From Datura wrightii (taxonomy: Eukaryota; Streptophyta; Magnoliopsida; Solanales; Solanaceae), in assembly GCA_035772735.1 (NCBI GenBank), contig JASDFA010000001.1:53707001-53771000 (forward strand): a stretch of 64,000 nucleotides of DNA. The letters are read 5' to 3'. The translations under genes and the position numbers were made by a program. The notes under the pieces were generated by a model. That model had not been told where the DNA came from, ran no database searches, and saw only the letters and a program-made list of their open reading frames with translations. How positions within the stretch are numbered: the first letter of the stretch is position 1; each line of letters starts with the position of its first letter. Of this stretch, positions 1 to 10,127 are shown one piece after another.

Positions 1-709
1 TTTAATGACTGATCACCATTGAAATGCACTCGTTAAGCTTAGGCAAAAACTCGAAAGAGCAAACCTAGGTTAGAACTAAGAATGCTGGAAGAAAGTTCAA
101 AGTCTTCAAGACTTGATTCGCTGTTAGGATAACAATATACCTAATTAGCTTTGCTTGGTTATAAAATGAGAAGATAGCTAGACACTGACTTAAAATTGTC
201 ATATCACCGCTTGTAGAAGTAGTTGTGAAACTAAGTTAGGTTAAATGGTTAGAGGTTCGAAAGTCCATATCCAAGGGCAGTAACCCTGTAAACCACTCCA
301 CGTAGATAAATGCACACAAATTAGGACGTCACATCCACACTCAACGATATAGTTGTGAGGCTAATTTGTTATGTTTAGAGGCTCGAAAGACCATAAACAT
401 TGCACATATCTTATAAGGCAAAAAATGAATTTTCAGTACTTGAACAAAGTTGAATATAACATTACATGATTGTCAGGCCTTAACTCTATATGTTTCTCAT
501 TATTGTTTTCTGATTAATTTGTTATTACCATAGATTTAGAAACTAAAATCCAAATATTTGAAACCAACACTTGTGAAATTTAATTTAACACTTGAACTTG
601 AATATTCATTAAATAGACTAGTTCTGTGGGTTCGACATCCGGCTCTTCAAGAGTCAATGTATTACTTGTACGACTGCGTATGCTTGCACATGCGCTGGGG
701 CGCGATACG
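1..709 (+). mobile_element. Ath2 5' LTR, right part
   Basis: This is the 3' portion of the 5' LTR of Ath2, an Athila-like Ty3/gypsy element; its start is outside the window. It carries marks seen in the other Athila-like LTRs here: 'gaggctcgaaagaccat' near 370-395, 'gtgggttcgacatccgg' near 626-642, and a closing stretch 'tgcgctggggcg' followed at once by a tRNA-Asp-type primer site. The same closing stretch recurs at 18421-18505 as the remnant of this element's 3' LTR. The end is placed at 709 by comparison with that copy, whose final CA appears here as CG. Confidence 0.75.
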
Positions 710-713
710 TTTT

Positions 714-731
714 TCGTGCTGTTGCCGGGGA
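714..731 (+). other. Ath2 primer binding site (tRNA-Asp type)
   Basis: Eighteen bases immediately downstream of the LTR match the plant tRNA-Asp primer site TGGCGCCGTTGCCGGGGA with three mismatches. This fixes the element's strand and the LTR boundary. The tRNA-Asp primer is characteristic of the Athila group. Confidence 0.75.
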
Positions 732-819
732 TTGAAAACTTTGGTGAATTTTTTGTTTGTGTGTTAGTTTTATTTTTCTGAAAGTGTTAAAAATCTTGGT
801 CTTGGTCTGTAATTTGCAG

Positions 820-1353
820 GTAACAGGTTGTCCTTATAGCTGGCTGGCAAGCAATAGAGAACTGGTGGATCCATTGTTGGAGCCTAAATGACAGTTGCAT
901 TTGTTACGGAGAGAGGCTCTTGAGCAGAAATTACAGTTGTTATACAAAGAGGTTATTGAATGAAAACCCCATCCACCAGTTGAGCAGGAAGACTTATTTG
1001 CCGGAGAAAATGGCAGTCGGACCAGTTCGCAATGTGGCAATCCCACTCGTGACAAATGTGACCTCCAACATATGTAAATCAGAGCCTGGAGGAAATTTTG
1101 AGCTTAAACAAAATATGGTGCAGCTGTTGCACTTGAGTGGGAAACTTACTAGCATGATACATGAAGACCCACAACAGAACCTACAAAACTTTCTTGAAAT
1201 CAATGACAATTTCGTCCCCACCGAATTGTCAACTAATTATGTCAGACTTACCCTCTTCCCATTTTTATTTTTGGGAGAGGCAAAGAGGTGGTCGAACGTA
1301 GAGCCACCAAATTCCATCACTACTTGGGATGACCTAGCAAGGAAGTTCCTCAG
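820..1353 (+). pseudogene. Ath2 gag, N-terminal part, interrupted by Ath3
   Basis: This encodes the start of an Athila-type Gag, the capsid protein that packages the element RNA. The conserved stretch runs from an EPK..LRREALEQK-like helix, which has an in-frame TGA near 888, through 'GPVRNVAIPLVTNVTS', 'EPGGNFELKQNMVQLLH' and 'YVRLTLFPF' to 'DDLARKFL'. It stops at 1353, where Ath3 is inserted, and resumes after the CTCAG duplication at 16014. A frame change between the first helix and the VRNVAIP block and the early stop make it non-functional. A 3' splice acceptor-like 'atttgcag' lies just upstream, and no ATG precedes the conserved region. Confidence 0.8.
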
Positions 1354-2535
1354 TGATCTCGAGCAAAATAGCATGCCCGAGTGACGCTTGATAACTTAAT
1401 TTAGTCTTGTTTAGCTAAGTAATTGTATACATTTTCATGTGATTTTATATAAATGTGAATATATGTGCTAACCAACATGATTAGTCCTTGTTTTGTAGGT
1501 TTCAATGATTTTGAGGAACCAATTTATTAGTTGGTGAAGTAGCGGAATGGAGTCGGGAGCAGATGCGGCAGGCAGGCAGCACCAGCGTGCCAGCAACGTG
1601 CCACTCCATGCCAGCTGCATGACAGAGCAAGGCCAACGCGCTGCCCAAGCAGTGTGACACGCTGCCAACGCAGTGGCACTCGGCAGTTTCGGCTTCCGGA
1701 GGCGATTTCTAGAGAGCTTTCGCGTTACCTCCGTGTTGTTTTGGAATTATGAATGTGATTTTATGAGATTGTTTTGGAATTAAGTTATTGATTGTTGTTT
1801 TCGTCTTGCATTCTGGATTGTTGGTTGTTTTTATGATTGATCACCATGAAAACATATATGTTAGCTTGGGCAATTGCTTGAGAAAGAATTACCTAGGTCA
1901 GGACATGAGAATATAAAGAGCATGTTTGTATCTCACGATATAATTTAGTGTTAGGATAGAAATATACCTAACACCTTGCTTGGTTGATAAAACGGGGGTT
2001 ATTAAGAGACCAACTTAGGATTACCACATCACCACTCGAAGAAGTAGTTGTGAGGTTAAGTTGAGTTAAATGGTTAGACGCAAGAAAGTCCCTAATCATT
2101 TCCCCGTAAACCACAACATAATTAATTGCCCGCGAACTAGAAATTAGCATCCTCACTCACAATGATGCCGTGAGGCTAGTTTGCCATGTTTAGAGGCTCG
2201 AAAGACCATGAACATGCAATTCTAATTATGTGAAACAACAATCGATAGTTTCATGATTAACCCATTGCAATTCGTAGTATCACATGATTATCTGGTTTTA
2301 ACTCTATGTTGCTCCTAGAGTAAATTCAGGATATTTCGTTGACCAAAACAAACTTAATTAAATCTCTCTTGAAAACTTCTATAACCAACACTTGAGAAAG
2401 TTAAGATCACACTTGAAATGGGTAGTTAGAGGAATGGGTCCAGTCCTTGTGGGTTCGACATTGCGGTTCTTAAAAAGAGCCACTATATTACTTGCACGAC
2501 CCGTACACTTGCGGACGCGCGAATTGGGCATGTCA
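1354..2535 (+). repeat. Ath3 5' LTR with an internal deletion
   Basis: This LTR is 1182 bp against 1464 bp for the 3' copy. The missing block lies after about 1732 and corresponds roughly to 14925-15215 of the 3' copy. The junction carries a short filler, with 'ttgttttggaatt' present twice near 1735 and 1770. The lost block contains the hairpin and TATA-like region of the promoter, so this LTR probably could not start transcription after the loss. The remaining sequence aligns end to end with 14545-16008. Confidence 0.9.
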
Positions 2536-2541
2536 TGTTTT

Positions 2542-2559
2542 TGCCGCCGTTGCCGGGGA
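2542..2559 (+). other. Ath3 primer binding site (tRNA-Asp type)
   Basis: The sequence reads TGCCGCCGTTGCCGGGGA, two changes from the tRNA-Asp site, six bases after the LTR end. Confidence 0.85.
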
Positions 2560-2652
2560 CTCGGCGAAGTTTTGATAATTTATCTATTTTTGTGTGATTT
2601 TTGAAATTTTCTTAAGTGTTGAGAAACTTGGTCTTAGTCTGTTTATTTGTAG

Positions 2653-5127
2653 GTGACAGGTTGTCCTGCCGAGCTGGATAGAAGTAGAGAGCTTGTGGAA
2701 CCGTTGCTGGAACCTAAATGTCAAATCCATTTGCGAAGGAGAGTAGCGCTAGAGCAAAAGCTGAAGAGACTTCAAGAAAAGTTACAACAACAACCACCTG
2801 CGGGACAAGCACAATTGTCATCAGAAGCAATGGCAGCAAGACCAGTTCGCGAAGTGGCAAACCCACTAGCGACGAATGTGACCTCTAGCATCCGTAAACC
2901 GGAGCCTGGAGGGCATTTTAAGCTTAAACAGAACATGGTGCAGCTGTTACATTCTAGTGGTCAATTCACTGGGATAGCACATGAGGACCCGCAGCAGCAC
3001 CTACAGAGCTTTTTAGAAATTAGTGACACGTTTGTCCCCACCGGCGTGTCCACAGATTATGTCCGACTGACCCTCTTCCCTTTTTCACTGTTGGGAAAGG
3101 TGAAAAAGTGGCTGAAGGCTGAGCCACCGAACTCCATAACTTCATGGAATGACTTGGCTAAGAAGTTCCTTATCAGATTCTTCCCTTCAGGCAAAACTGC
3201 AAAGTTGAGAAGTGAAATACTCAGTTTCAAGCAGAGGTCTGATGAGAACTTATATATGGCTTGGGAAAGATTCAAGTCATTGTTGAGAGATTGCCCCCAT
3301 CACCAGTAATCAAATGAAGTGCTGGCTCATACCTTTGTAGAAAGTCTAGACCCATACACAAAAATATTACTAGACTCTGCATCGGGTGGGCAAGCCTTGG
3401 AGAAGACGTATGATGAGTTGTACACTTTGTTGAACAGAATCGCTCAAGGAAATCCAGAGTGGCACAGTGAGTCATCGAGAGGGGCAGGAAAGAGACCAGG
3501 GTTGATAGAAGTAGATGGTTTGAATGCCTTGGCAGCACAATTAGCTTCGTTCCAACATCAAATGATGACTCAGTTCAATAAACTGAGTAGGAACCAACAC
3601 TAGGGCCAGGTTAATATAGTTCAGCAAGCTCCGAGTTGGTGTGAAATTTGTGGTAATAATGGGCAAAATGCAGAATCTAGTGGAGCCAATCCGGAATCAG
3701 TCAATTTTGTTGGTAATGTGCATATGAATCAGAATTTTGGGAACAACTCCAACAGAAATTGGCAGGGCCACCCGAATTTTTCTTGGGGTGGAAACCAAAA
3801 GCAGAATTATATGCAACCTCAACAACAGCAGTATCAAAATAATAGGTAGAATGATGGGCAATTGAGTAGCAACATTGAGAAAACACTGCAGAAAATTTTA
3901 GAGACCCAGAATCAGTTATCGGAAAATCAGGCGAGGATGGCAACAGACTTAATGAATCAGCAAGTAGCCACCCGCAATCTTGAAAAACAAGTGGGTCAGA
4001 TAGCAGCTTCTCAGAACATGAGGTTGCAGGGGGGATTACCAAGTGATGCAGATCCTAAGCCCCGGCAAATCAATGCCATCAGTCTTAGAAGCGGAAAGCA
4101 ATTAGCTGATGCAGTGCCTAAAGTGTTGAGAAAGGAGGTGCAGCCGGAGTTGGTTAGACCAGGACCATCCATCAACATGGGAGATAATCAGAGGGCTGGG
4201 CAACAAAATGCGCAACTTTCATTGCAGCCAGCACAAAGACCACCACCACCATTCCCTCAGAAATTCAGAAAGAGCAAGGAGGAGGAATGCTTCAAAAAGT
4301 TCTTTGAGAGCTTCAAAGAACTTCACATAAGTTTGCCTCTTATTGATGTCTTGCAGGGAATGCCCAAGTATGCTAAATACTTGAAGGACGTGATGGCGAA
4401 CAAAGTTAGATTGGTGGACGTCCAGACTGTAGCACTGACTGAGGAATGCAGTCACAGGGTATTGAGCAAAATGCCAAAGAAGCTCAAAGACCCAGGGAGT
4501 TTTACCCTCCCCATACAAATTGGTAAAGCTGAGGTGCTACGAGCTTTGTGTGACTTAGGGGCCGCAGTTAATCTAATGCCCCTATCCTTATTCAACATCC
4601 TGGGGTTGGGAAAATCAAGGCCGACAAGGTTGATGCTGCAGCTGGCTGACAAGTCGCGAGTGACACCTGATGGAATAATAGAGGACCTTCTCATCAAAGT
4701 AGGTAAGTTCATTATACCTGCTGATTTTATTGTCTTAGATTTTCAGGTAGATGACCAGGTACCCCTGATCTTGGGACGGCCATTCTTGGCCACTGGAGGA
4801 GCGGTGATTGACTTGAAAGCAGGGACCCTGAAAATGAGGGTGGAGGATGAAGAAGAAATCTTTCACGTTTACCAAGAAATGAACCCATCTGCACACTACA
4901 GAAACCTTTGTCAGGTTAGTGTGTTGGCAGAGGATGAGTGTGGGGTGCAAGATTCCACAGGTGCAGGGCCAAAGGCAATGACAAGTGTTCAGCCTGAGTT
5001 TGATAAAAGGCTTCAAATTGAGAAGAAGTTGGAGGAAGAGAGGAATAGAGTGGAGGCTGTTTCCTCTAAACAGCAAAAGAAAAGGAGATGGTTCTCAAAA
5101 GAGAACCCAGGTATGAGGATGTCCTGA
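2653..5127 (+). pseudogene. Ath3 gag-protease, broken by three nonsense changes
   Basis: A single reading frame codes for Gag followed by an aspartic protease. In order it shows an N-terminal basic helix (LEPKCQIHLRRRVALEQK), the capsid domain (FELKQNMVQLLH, YVRLTLFPFSLLG, WERFKSLLRDCPHH), a Cys knuckle region, and the retroviral-type protease with ALCDLGAAVNLMPLS near 4531-4575 and LILGRPFLATGG near 4771. Three in-frame stops occur at 3307 (CAA to TAA), 3601 and 3847 (CAG to TAG), judged against Ath4; all are C to T. The knuckle has also lost its His and last Cys (GNNGQNAESSG). There are no frameshifts. The frame opens just after an acceptor-like 'tttgtag' and the first ATG is at about 2830, so the true start is uncertain. 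Confidence 0.9.
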
Positions 5128-5170
5128 AAAGGACAGTCCACGTCGGGCCACGACATAAAATAAGGCGCTG

Positions 5171-5188
5171 CTTGGGAGGCAACCCAAG
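5171..5188 (+). other. Ath3 post-gag stem-loop (AGGCAA loop)
   Basis: The arms CTTGGG and CCCAAG enclose the loop AGGCAA, 43 bases after the protease stop codon. Upstream lies a conserved box (about 5135-5170) with GTCG..CGAC arms and AGGCGCT. The same structure occurs at the same place in Ath2, Ath4 and Ath5. A second small stem, GTACC-TCA-GGTAC, follows at once. Confidence 0.8.
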
Positions 5189-6039
5189 GGTACCTCAGGT
5201 ACAAATTGTTTAATTTTGGTTTTGTGTTGATTTTGTTGTTTTCATTATGTTTGTGTTTTGGTGGAAAGTTAAGCATAGATGGAAGGGAAGTTTGAGTACC
5301 GAGAAGGAGGAAGCTAAAGAGCATGATATAGAAGAAGTGTGGGGTCGAATACCCACCTCTGAAAACTTGAAAGGAAATCATGCTTTTAGTTTGGCATAGA
5401 GGCTCAGAGAGTATTTCTCATCCTTTAAATGTTAATTTGATGCTATGAGGACATAGCATGATTTAAGTGTGGGATGAGAAAAGTTTTAAAATTTTGTGCT
5501 TAACAAGTTTTTGGTGAATTTAATGCTTGTGTGAAATTTGGGAGAAATTTGAAAAATTTTTGTGAGTTAAGCATGACTTCACCACCCGTTGGTTTTTCTT
5601 TTCGGTTCTTTTCCGACGGGGGATCTTTGAACCGAAGAATAAAAATTTTTCTTTTTATTTCCTTTGTTTGTATACAGTGTCTTTAGTCATAGTTAGGGAC
5701 TGTTTCCGATGATGGATGGATGACGACCGTCTTGAGGAAAAAGTTAGTCAATAAGTTTTTGGGATTTGAACCCGTAGCTAATTGATGACTTGATGTTCTT
5801 ATTATGTGCTATAAATGATTGTAAGATGCAAGTATGTGCAGTTTTGAAGCATGAAAGAAAGGTATAACTCTGTTTGAGACACTTAGGCTCTTGAATTTGA
5901 CTAAATATGATTGAAGCTTAATTCTAAATTCTTGTGATTAGCTGAGTAAGAGTCTGCTGAATATGTCTCGAATTGAGCATGTGCCATGAGTGTAAGGTTT
6001 TTGAGTATTCTGTGCTATTGTGGATTGTCTAGAACTTGC
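5189..6039 (+). other. Ath3 3' untranslated tail, first part
   Basis: This is non-coding sequence between the gag-protease gene and the 3' LTR of Ath3, interrupted by Ath4. It holds two AAGTGTGGG motifs (5335, 5465). It also holds a conserved stretch with 'ttcggttctttt' and 'gatggatgacgaccgtctt' (about 5600-5745) that recurs in Ath4, Ath1 and Ath5. I see no ORF3 here. The last five bases CTTGC are the Ath4 target duplication. Confidence 0.75.
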
Positions 6040-6381
6040 TGATCGTGGGCAAAAATAGCATGCCTGAGTGATGCTTTATACATTAATTTAGTCTTGTTTA
6101 TCTAAGTTATTTTATACATTTTCATGTGATTTTATGTAAATGTGAATATATACTAACCAACATGATTAGTCCTTGTTTTTGAAGGTTAATAATGCATTTG
6201 AGGAACTAATTCATGATTTGGTGAAGTGGAGGAATGGAATCAAGAGCAAAACGTGAAAGTCAACAAGAAAACATGCAATAACTAGCACCCTGCGCGATAG
6301 GGGCCGTGGCACGCTGCTAACGCGGCAACACTTGGCCAAAAATTGCATTTTTTGGCACATTCCAGTGAGGGTACGCATTAC

Positions 6382-6429
6382 CAACGTGTCACGGAGGTCA
6401 AGTAGGGCGTTCAGCTCCGTGACACGTTG
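6382..6429 (+). promoter_or_regulatory. Ath4 LTR promoter hairpin
   Basis: Two perfect 15-base arms, CAACGTGTCACGGAG and CTCCGTGACACGTTG, are separated by 18 bases just upstream of the TATA box. The 3' LTR copy (about 12393-12440) has one arm change. Related arms occur in the Ath5 LTRs and upstream of Ath5 ORF3. Confidence 0.75.
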
Positions 6430-6470
6430 CTGTTCCACCACAGGCCAAATTTTGCAATTTTTCAGCATAG

Positions 6471-6478
6471 TATAAATT
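6471..6478 (+). promoter_or_regulatory. Ath4 5' LTR TATA box
   Basis: TATAAATT lies at the expected U3/R position, about 430 bp into the LTR. The 3' LTR has the same box at 12482. Transcription probably starts 25-35 bases downstream. Confidence 0.65.
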
Positions 6479-7480
6479 GAACCCTTAGCTCCTAAAATCA
6501 TTGGGTCACGATTTTATTCTAAAAAACCACCTAGGAGTGAAGGGAGAAGTGGGAGAACTCATCTAGGGTTTATCAAATTCCCTTCACATCTACCAAATTC
6601 ATGTAAGTATGTTAGCTTAGTATTAGTTAATTGTAGTTTTACGAACATGAATGGCAAGAACCCTTCCTCTAGGGTTGAAGCCATGAATTATGATTGTGCT
6701 TTTATGAATTTGTTTTGGAATTAAGTTATTGATTGTTGTTTTCGTCTTGCATTTTGGATTGTTGGTTGTTTTTATGATTGATCACCATGAAAGCATATTT
6801 GTTAGCTTGAGTAATAGCTTGAGAAAGCATTACCTAGGTCAGGACATGAGAATGTAAGGAGCATGTTTGTATCTCGGGAGAGATTTTTGTGTCAGGATAG
6901 AAATATACCTAACACCGTGCTTGGTTGACACACGGGGGTTATGAAAGACCAACTTGGGATGTCACATCACCACTCGAAGAAGTAGTTGTGAGGCTAAGTT
7001 GAGTTAAATGGTTAGACGCACGAAAGTCCCTGATCGTTTCCCCGTAAACCACAACATAATTGATTGCCCGCGACTAGAAAATTAAACTCCTCGCTCACAA
7101 TGATGCAGTGAGGCTAGATTGTCGTGTTTAGAGGCTCGAAAGACCATAAACATGCAATTCTAATTATGTGAAATAACAATTGATAGTTCCATGCTTAACC
7201 CATTGCAAATCATTGGATCGCATGATTAATTGGTTTTAACTCTATGTTGCTCCTAGAGTGATTTCAGAATATTTCGTTGACCCAAACTTAGACTTAATTA
7301 ATCTCAATCGAAAATGTCTATAACCAACACTTGAGGTATTTAAGATCACAATAGAAATGGATAGTTAGAGGAATGGGTCCAGTCCCCGTGGGTTCGACAA
7401 TCCGGTTCTTAAAAAGAGCCACTATATTACTTGCACGACCCGTACACTTGCGGACGCGGGAATCGGGCACGTCACATTTT

Positions 7481-7498
7481 TGGCGCCGTTGCCGAGGA
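7481..7498 (+). other. Ath4 primer binding site (tRNA-Asp type)
   Basis: TGGCGCCGTTGCCGAGGA matches the tRNA-Asp site with one change, six bases after the LTR end. Confidence 0.9.
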
Positions 7499-7584
7499 CT
7501 CGACGAAGTTTTGATAATTTATCTATTTTTGTGTGATTTGTGAATTTCCTTAAGTGTTGAGAAACTTGGTCTTAGTTTGTTTAT

Positions 7585-10066
7585 TTGCAGGTGACAGGTT
7601 GTCCAGCCGAGCTGGCTAGAAATAGAGAGCTTGTGGAACAGTTGCTGGAGCCTAAACGTCAAATCCATTTGCGAAGGAGAGTAGCTCTAGAGCAAAAGCT
7701 GAAGAGACTTCAAGAAAAGGTACAACAACAACCACCCGCGGGACAAGTACAATTGTCATCAGAAGCAATGGCAGCAAGACCAGTTCGCGAAGTGGCAATC
7801 CCACTAGCGACGAATGTGACCTCTAGCATCCGTAAACCGGAGCCTGGAGGGCACTTTGAGCTTAAACAGAACATGGTGCAGCTGTTACATTCTAGTGGTA
7901 ATTCACTGGGATAGCACATGAGGACCCGCAGCAGCACTTACAGAGCTTTTTAGAGATTAGTGACAAGTTTGTCCCCACCGGCGTGTCCATAGATTATGTC
8001 CGAATGACCCTCTTCCCATTTTCACTGTTGGGAGAGGCGAAAAAGTGGCTGAAGGCTGAGCCACCAAACTCCATAACTTCATGGAATGACTTGGCTAAGA
8101 AGTTCCTTATCAGATTCTTCCCTTCAGGCAAAACTGCAAGGTTGAGAAGTGAAATACTCAGTTTCAAGCAGAGGCCTGATGAGAACTTATATATGGCTTG
8201 GGAAAGATTCAAGTCATTGTTGAGAGATTGCCCCCATCACCAGCAATCAAATGAAGTGCTGGCCCATACCTTTGTAGAAAGTCTAGACCCACACACAAAA
8301 ATATTACTAGACTCTGCATCGGGTGGGCAAGCCTTGGATAAGACTTATGATGAGTTGTACACCTTGTTGAATAGAATTGCACAAGGAAATCCAGAGTGGC
8401 ACAGTGAGTCATCGAGAGGGGCAGGAAAGAGATCGGGGTTGATAGAAGTAGATGGTTTGAATGCCTTGGCAACACAGTTAGCTTCGTTCCAGCATCAAAT
8501 GATGACTCAATTCAATAAACTGAGTATGAACCAACGCCAGGGCCAGGTTAATGCAGTTCAGCAAGCTCCGAGTTGGTGTGAAATTTGTGGTAATAATGGG
8601 CACCATGCAGAATCTTGTGGAGCCAATCCGGAGTCAGTCAATTTTGTTAGTAATGTGCAGCGCAACAATCTAAATTTTGAAACCAGTTACAACAGAAATT
8701 GGCAGGGCCACCCAAATTTTTCTTGGGGTGGAAACCAAAAGCAGAATTATATGCTACCTCAACAACAACAGTATCAACAGAATAGGCAGAATGATGGGAA
8801 ATTAAGTAGCAGCATTGAGGAAACACTGCAGAAACTTATGGAGACCCAGAATCAGTAGCAGAAAATCAGGCGAGGATGGCAACAGACTTAACGAATCAGC
8901 AAGTAGCCACCCGCAATCTTGAAAAACAAGTGGGTCAGATAGCAGCTGCTCAAAACATGAGATCACAAGGGGGATTACCTAGCGACACAGATCCTAACCC
9001 CCGGCAGATCAATGCCATCAGTTTGAGAAGCGGTAAGAAATTAGCTGATGCAGTGCCAAAAAAGATGAGAAAGGGGTTGCAGCCGGAGTTGGTTACACCA
9101 GAACCATCCATCAACATGGGAGATAATCAGAGTGCTGGCCAACAAAATGCAGAACTTTCATTGCAGCCAGCACAAAGACCACCACCACCATTCCCTCAGA
9201 AATTCAGAAAGAGCAAGGAAGAGGAATGCTTCAAAAAGTTCTTCGAGAGCTTCAAAGAACTTCACATAAATTTGCCTCTTATTGATGTCTTGCAGGGAAT
9301 GCCCAAGTATGCTAAATACTTGAAGGATGTAATGGCGAACAAAGTGAGATTGGTGGATTTCCAGACTGTAGCACTGACTGAGGAGTGCAGTCATAGGGTA
9401 TTGAGCAAAATGCCGAAGAAGCTCAAAGACCTAGGGAGTTTTACCCTCCCCATACAAATTGGTAAAGCTGAGGTGCTACGAGCTTTGTGTGACTTAGGGG
9501 CAGCAGTCAATCTAATGCCCCTATCCTTATTCAACACCTTGGGGTTGGGAAAACTGAGGCCGACAAGGTTGATGCTGCAGCTGGCTGACAAGTCGCGAGT
9601 GACACCTGATGGAATAATAGAGGACCTTCTCATCAAAGTAGGTAAGTTCATTATACCTGCTGATTTTATTGTCTTGGATTTTCAGGTTGATGACCAGGTA
9701 CCCCTGATCTTGGGACGACCATTCTTGGCCACTGGAGGAGCGGTGATTGATTTGAAAGCAGGGACCCTGAAAATGAGGGTTGAGGATGAAGAAGAAATCT
9801 TCCGTGTTTACCAAGAAATGAACCCATCTGCACACTATAGAAACCTTTTTCAGGTTAGTGTGTTGGCAGAGGATAAGTGTGGGGTGGAGTATTCCACAGG
9901 TGCAGGGCCAAAGGCAATTACAAGTGTTCAGCCCGAGTCTGATAAAGGGCTTCAAATTGAGAAGAAGTTGGAGAAAGAGAGGAACAGAGTGGAGGTTGTT
10001 TCCTCTAAACAGCAAAAGAAAAGGAGATGGTTCTCGAAAGAGGACCCAGGTATGAGGATGTCCTGA
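7585..10066 (+). pseudogene. Ath4 gag-protease, broken by two single-base deletions
   Basis: Gag plus aspartic protease, about 830 codons, closely like Ath3. The frame changes twice. One base is missing near 7901 ('agtggtaattc' against 'agtggtcaattc' in Ath3) and one near 8857 ('cagtagcag' against 'cagttatcg'). Otherwise every domain is present: the capsid, an intact CX2CX4HX4C knuckle (WCEICGNNGHHAESCG, about 8573-8620), a proline stretch (RPPPPFPQ), and the protease with CDLGAAVNLMPLS and LILGRPFLATGG. The canonical D-[ST]-G of the protease is DLG, as is usual in Athila. No ATG lies between the primer site and the conserved N-terminus; the frame begins at the acceptor-like 'atttgcag'. Confidence 0.92.
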
Positions 10067-10109
10067 AAAGGATAGTCCACGTTGGGCCACGACGTAAAAT
10101 AAGGCGCTA

Positions 10110-10127
10110 CTTGGGAGGCAACCCAAG
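10110..10127 (+). other. Ath4 post-gag stem-loop (AGGCAA loop)
   Basis: The arms CTTGGG and CCCAAG enclose AGGCAA, 43 bases after the protease stop. It is followed by GGTACC-ACA-GGTACC, a second potential stem. Confidence 0.8.

Larger units (their letters stand above)
6040..7474 (+). repeat. Ath4 5' LTR
   Basis: The LTR is bounded by TG and CA. It starts with an imperfect hairpin (GGGCA..TGCCC, 6048-6065). It contains a 15-bp-stem hairpin (6382-6429) 40 bases before a TATA box at 6471, and a perfect GTAAGTATG splice-donor-like site at about 6603. It also holds the conserved 'gtgggttcgaca' near its end. Confidence 0.92.
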
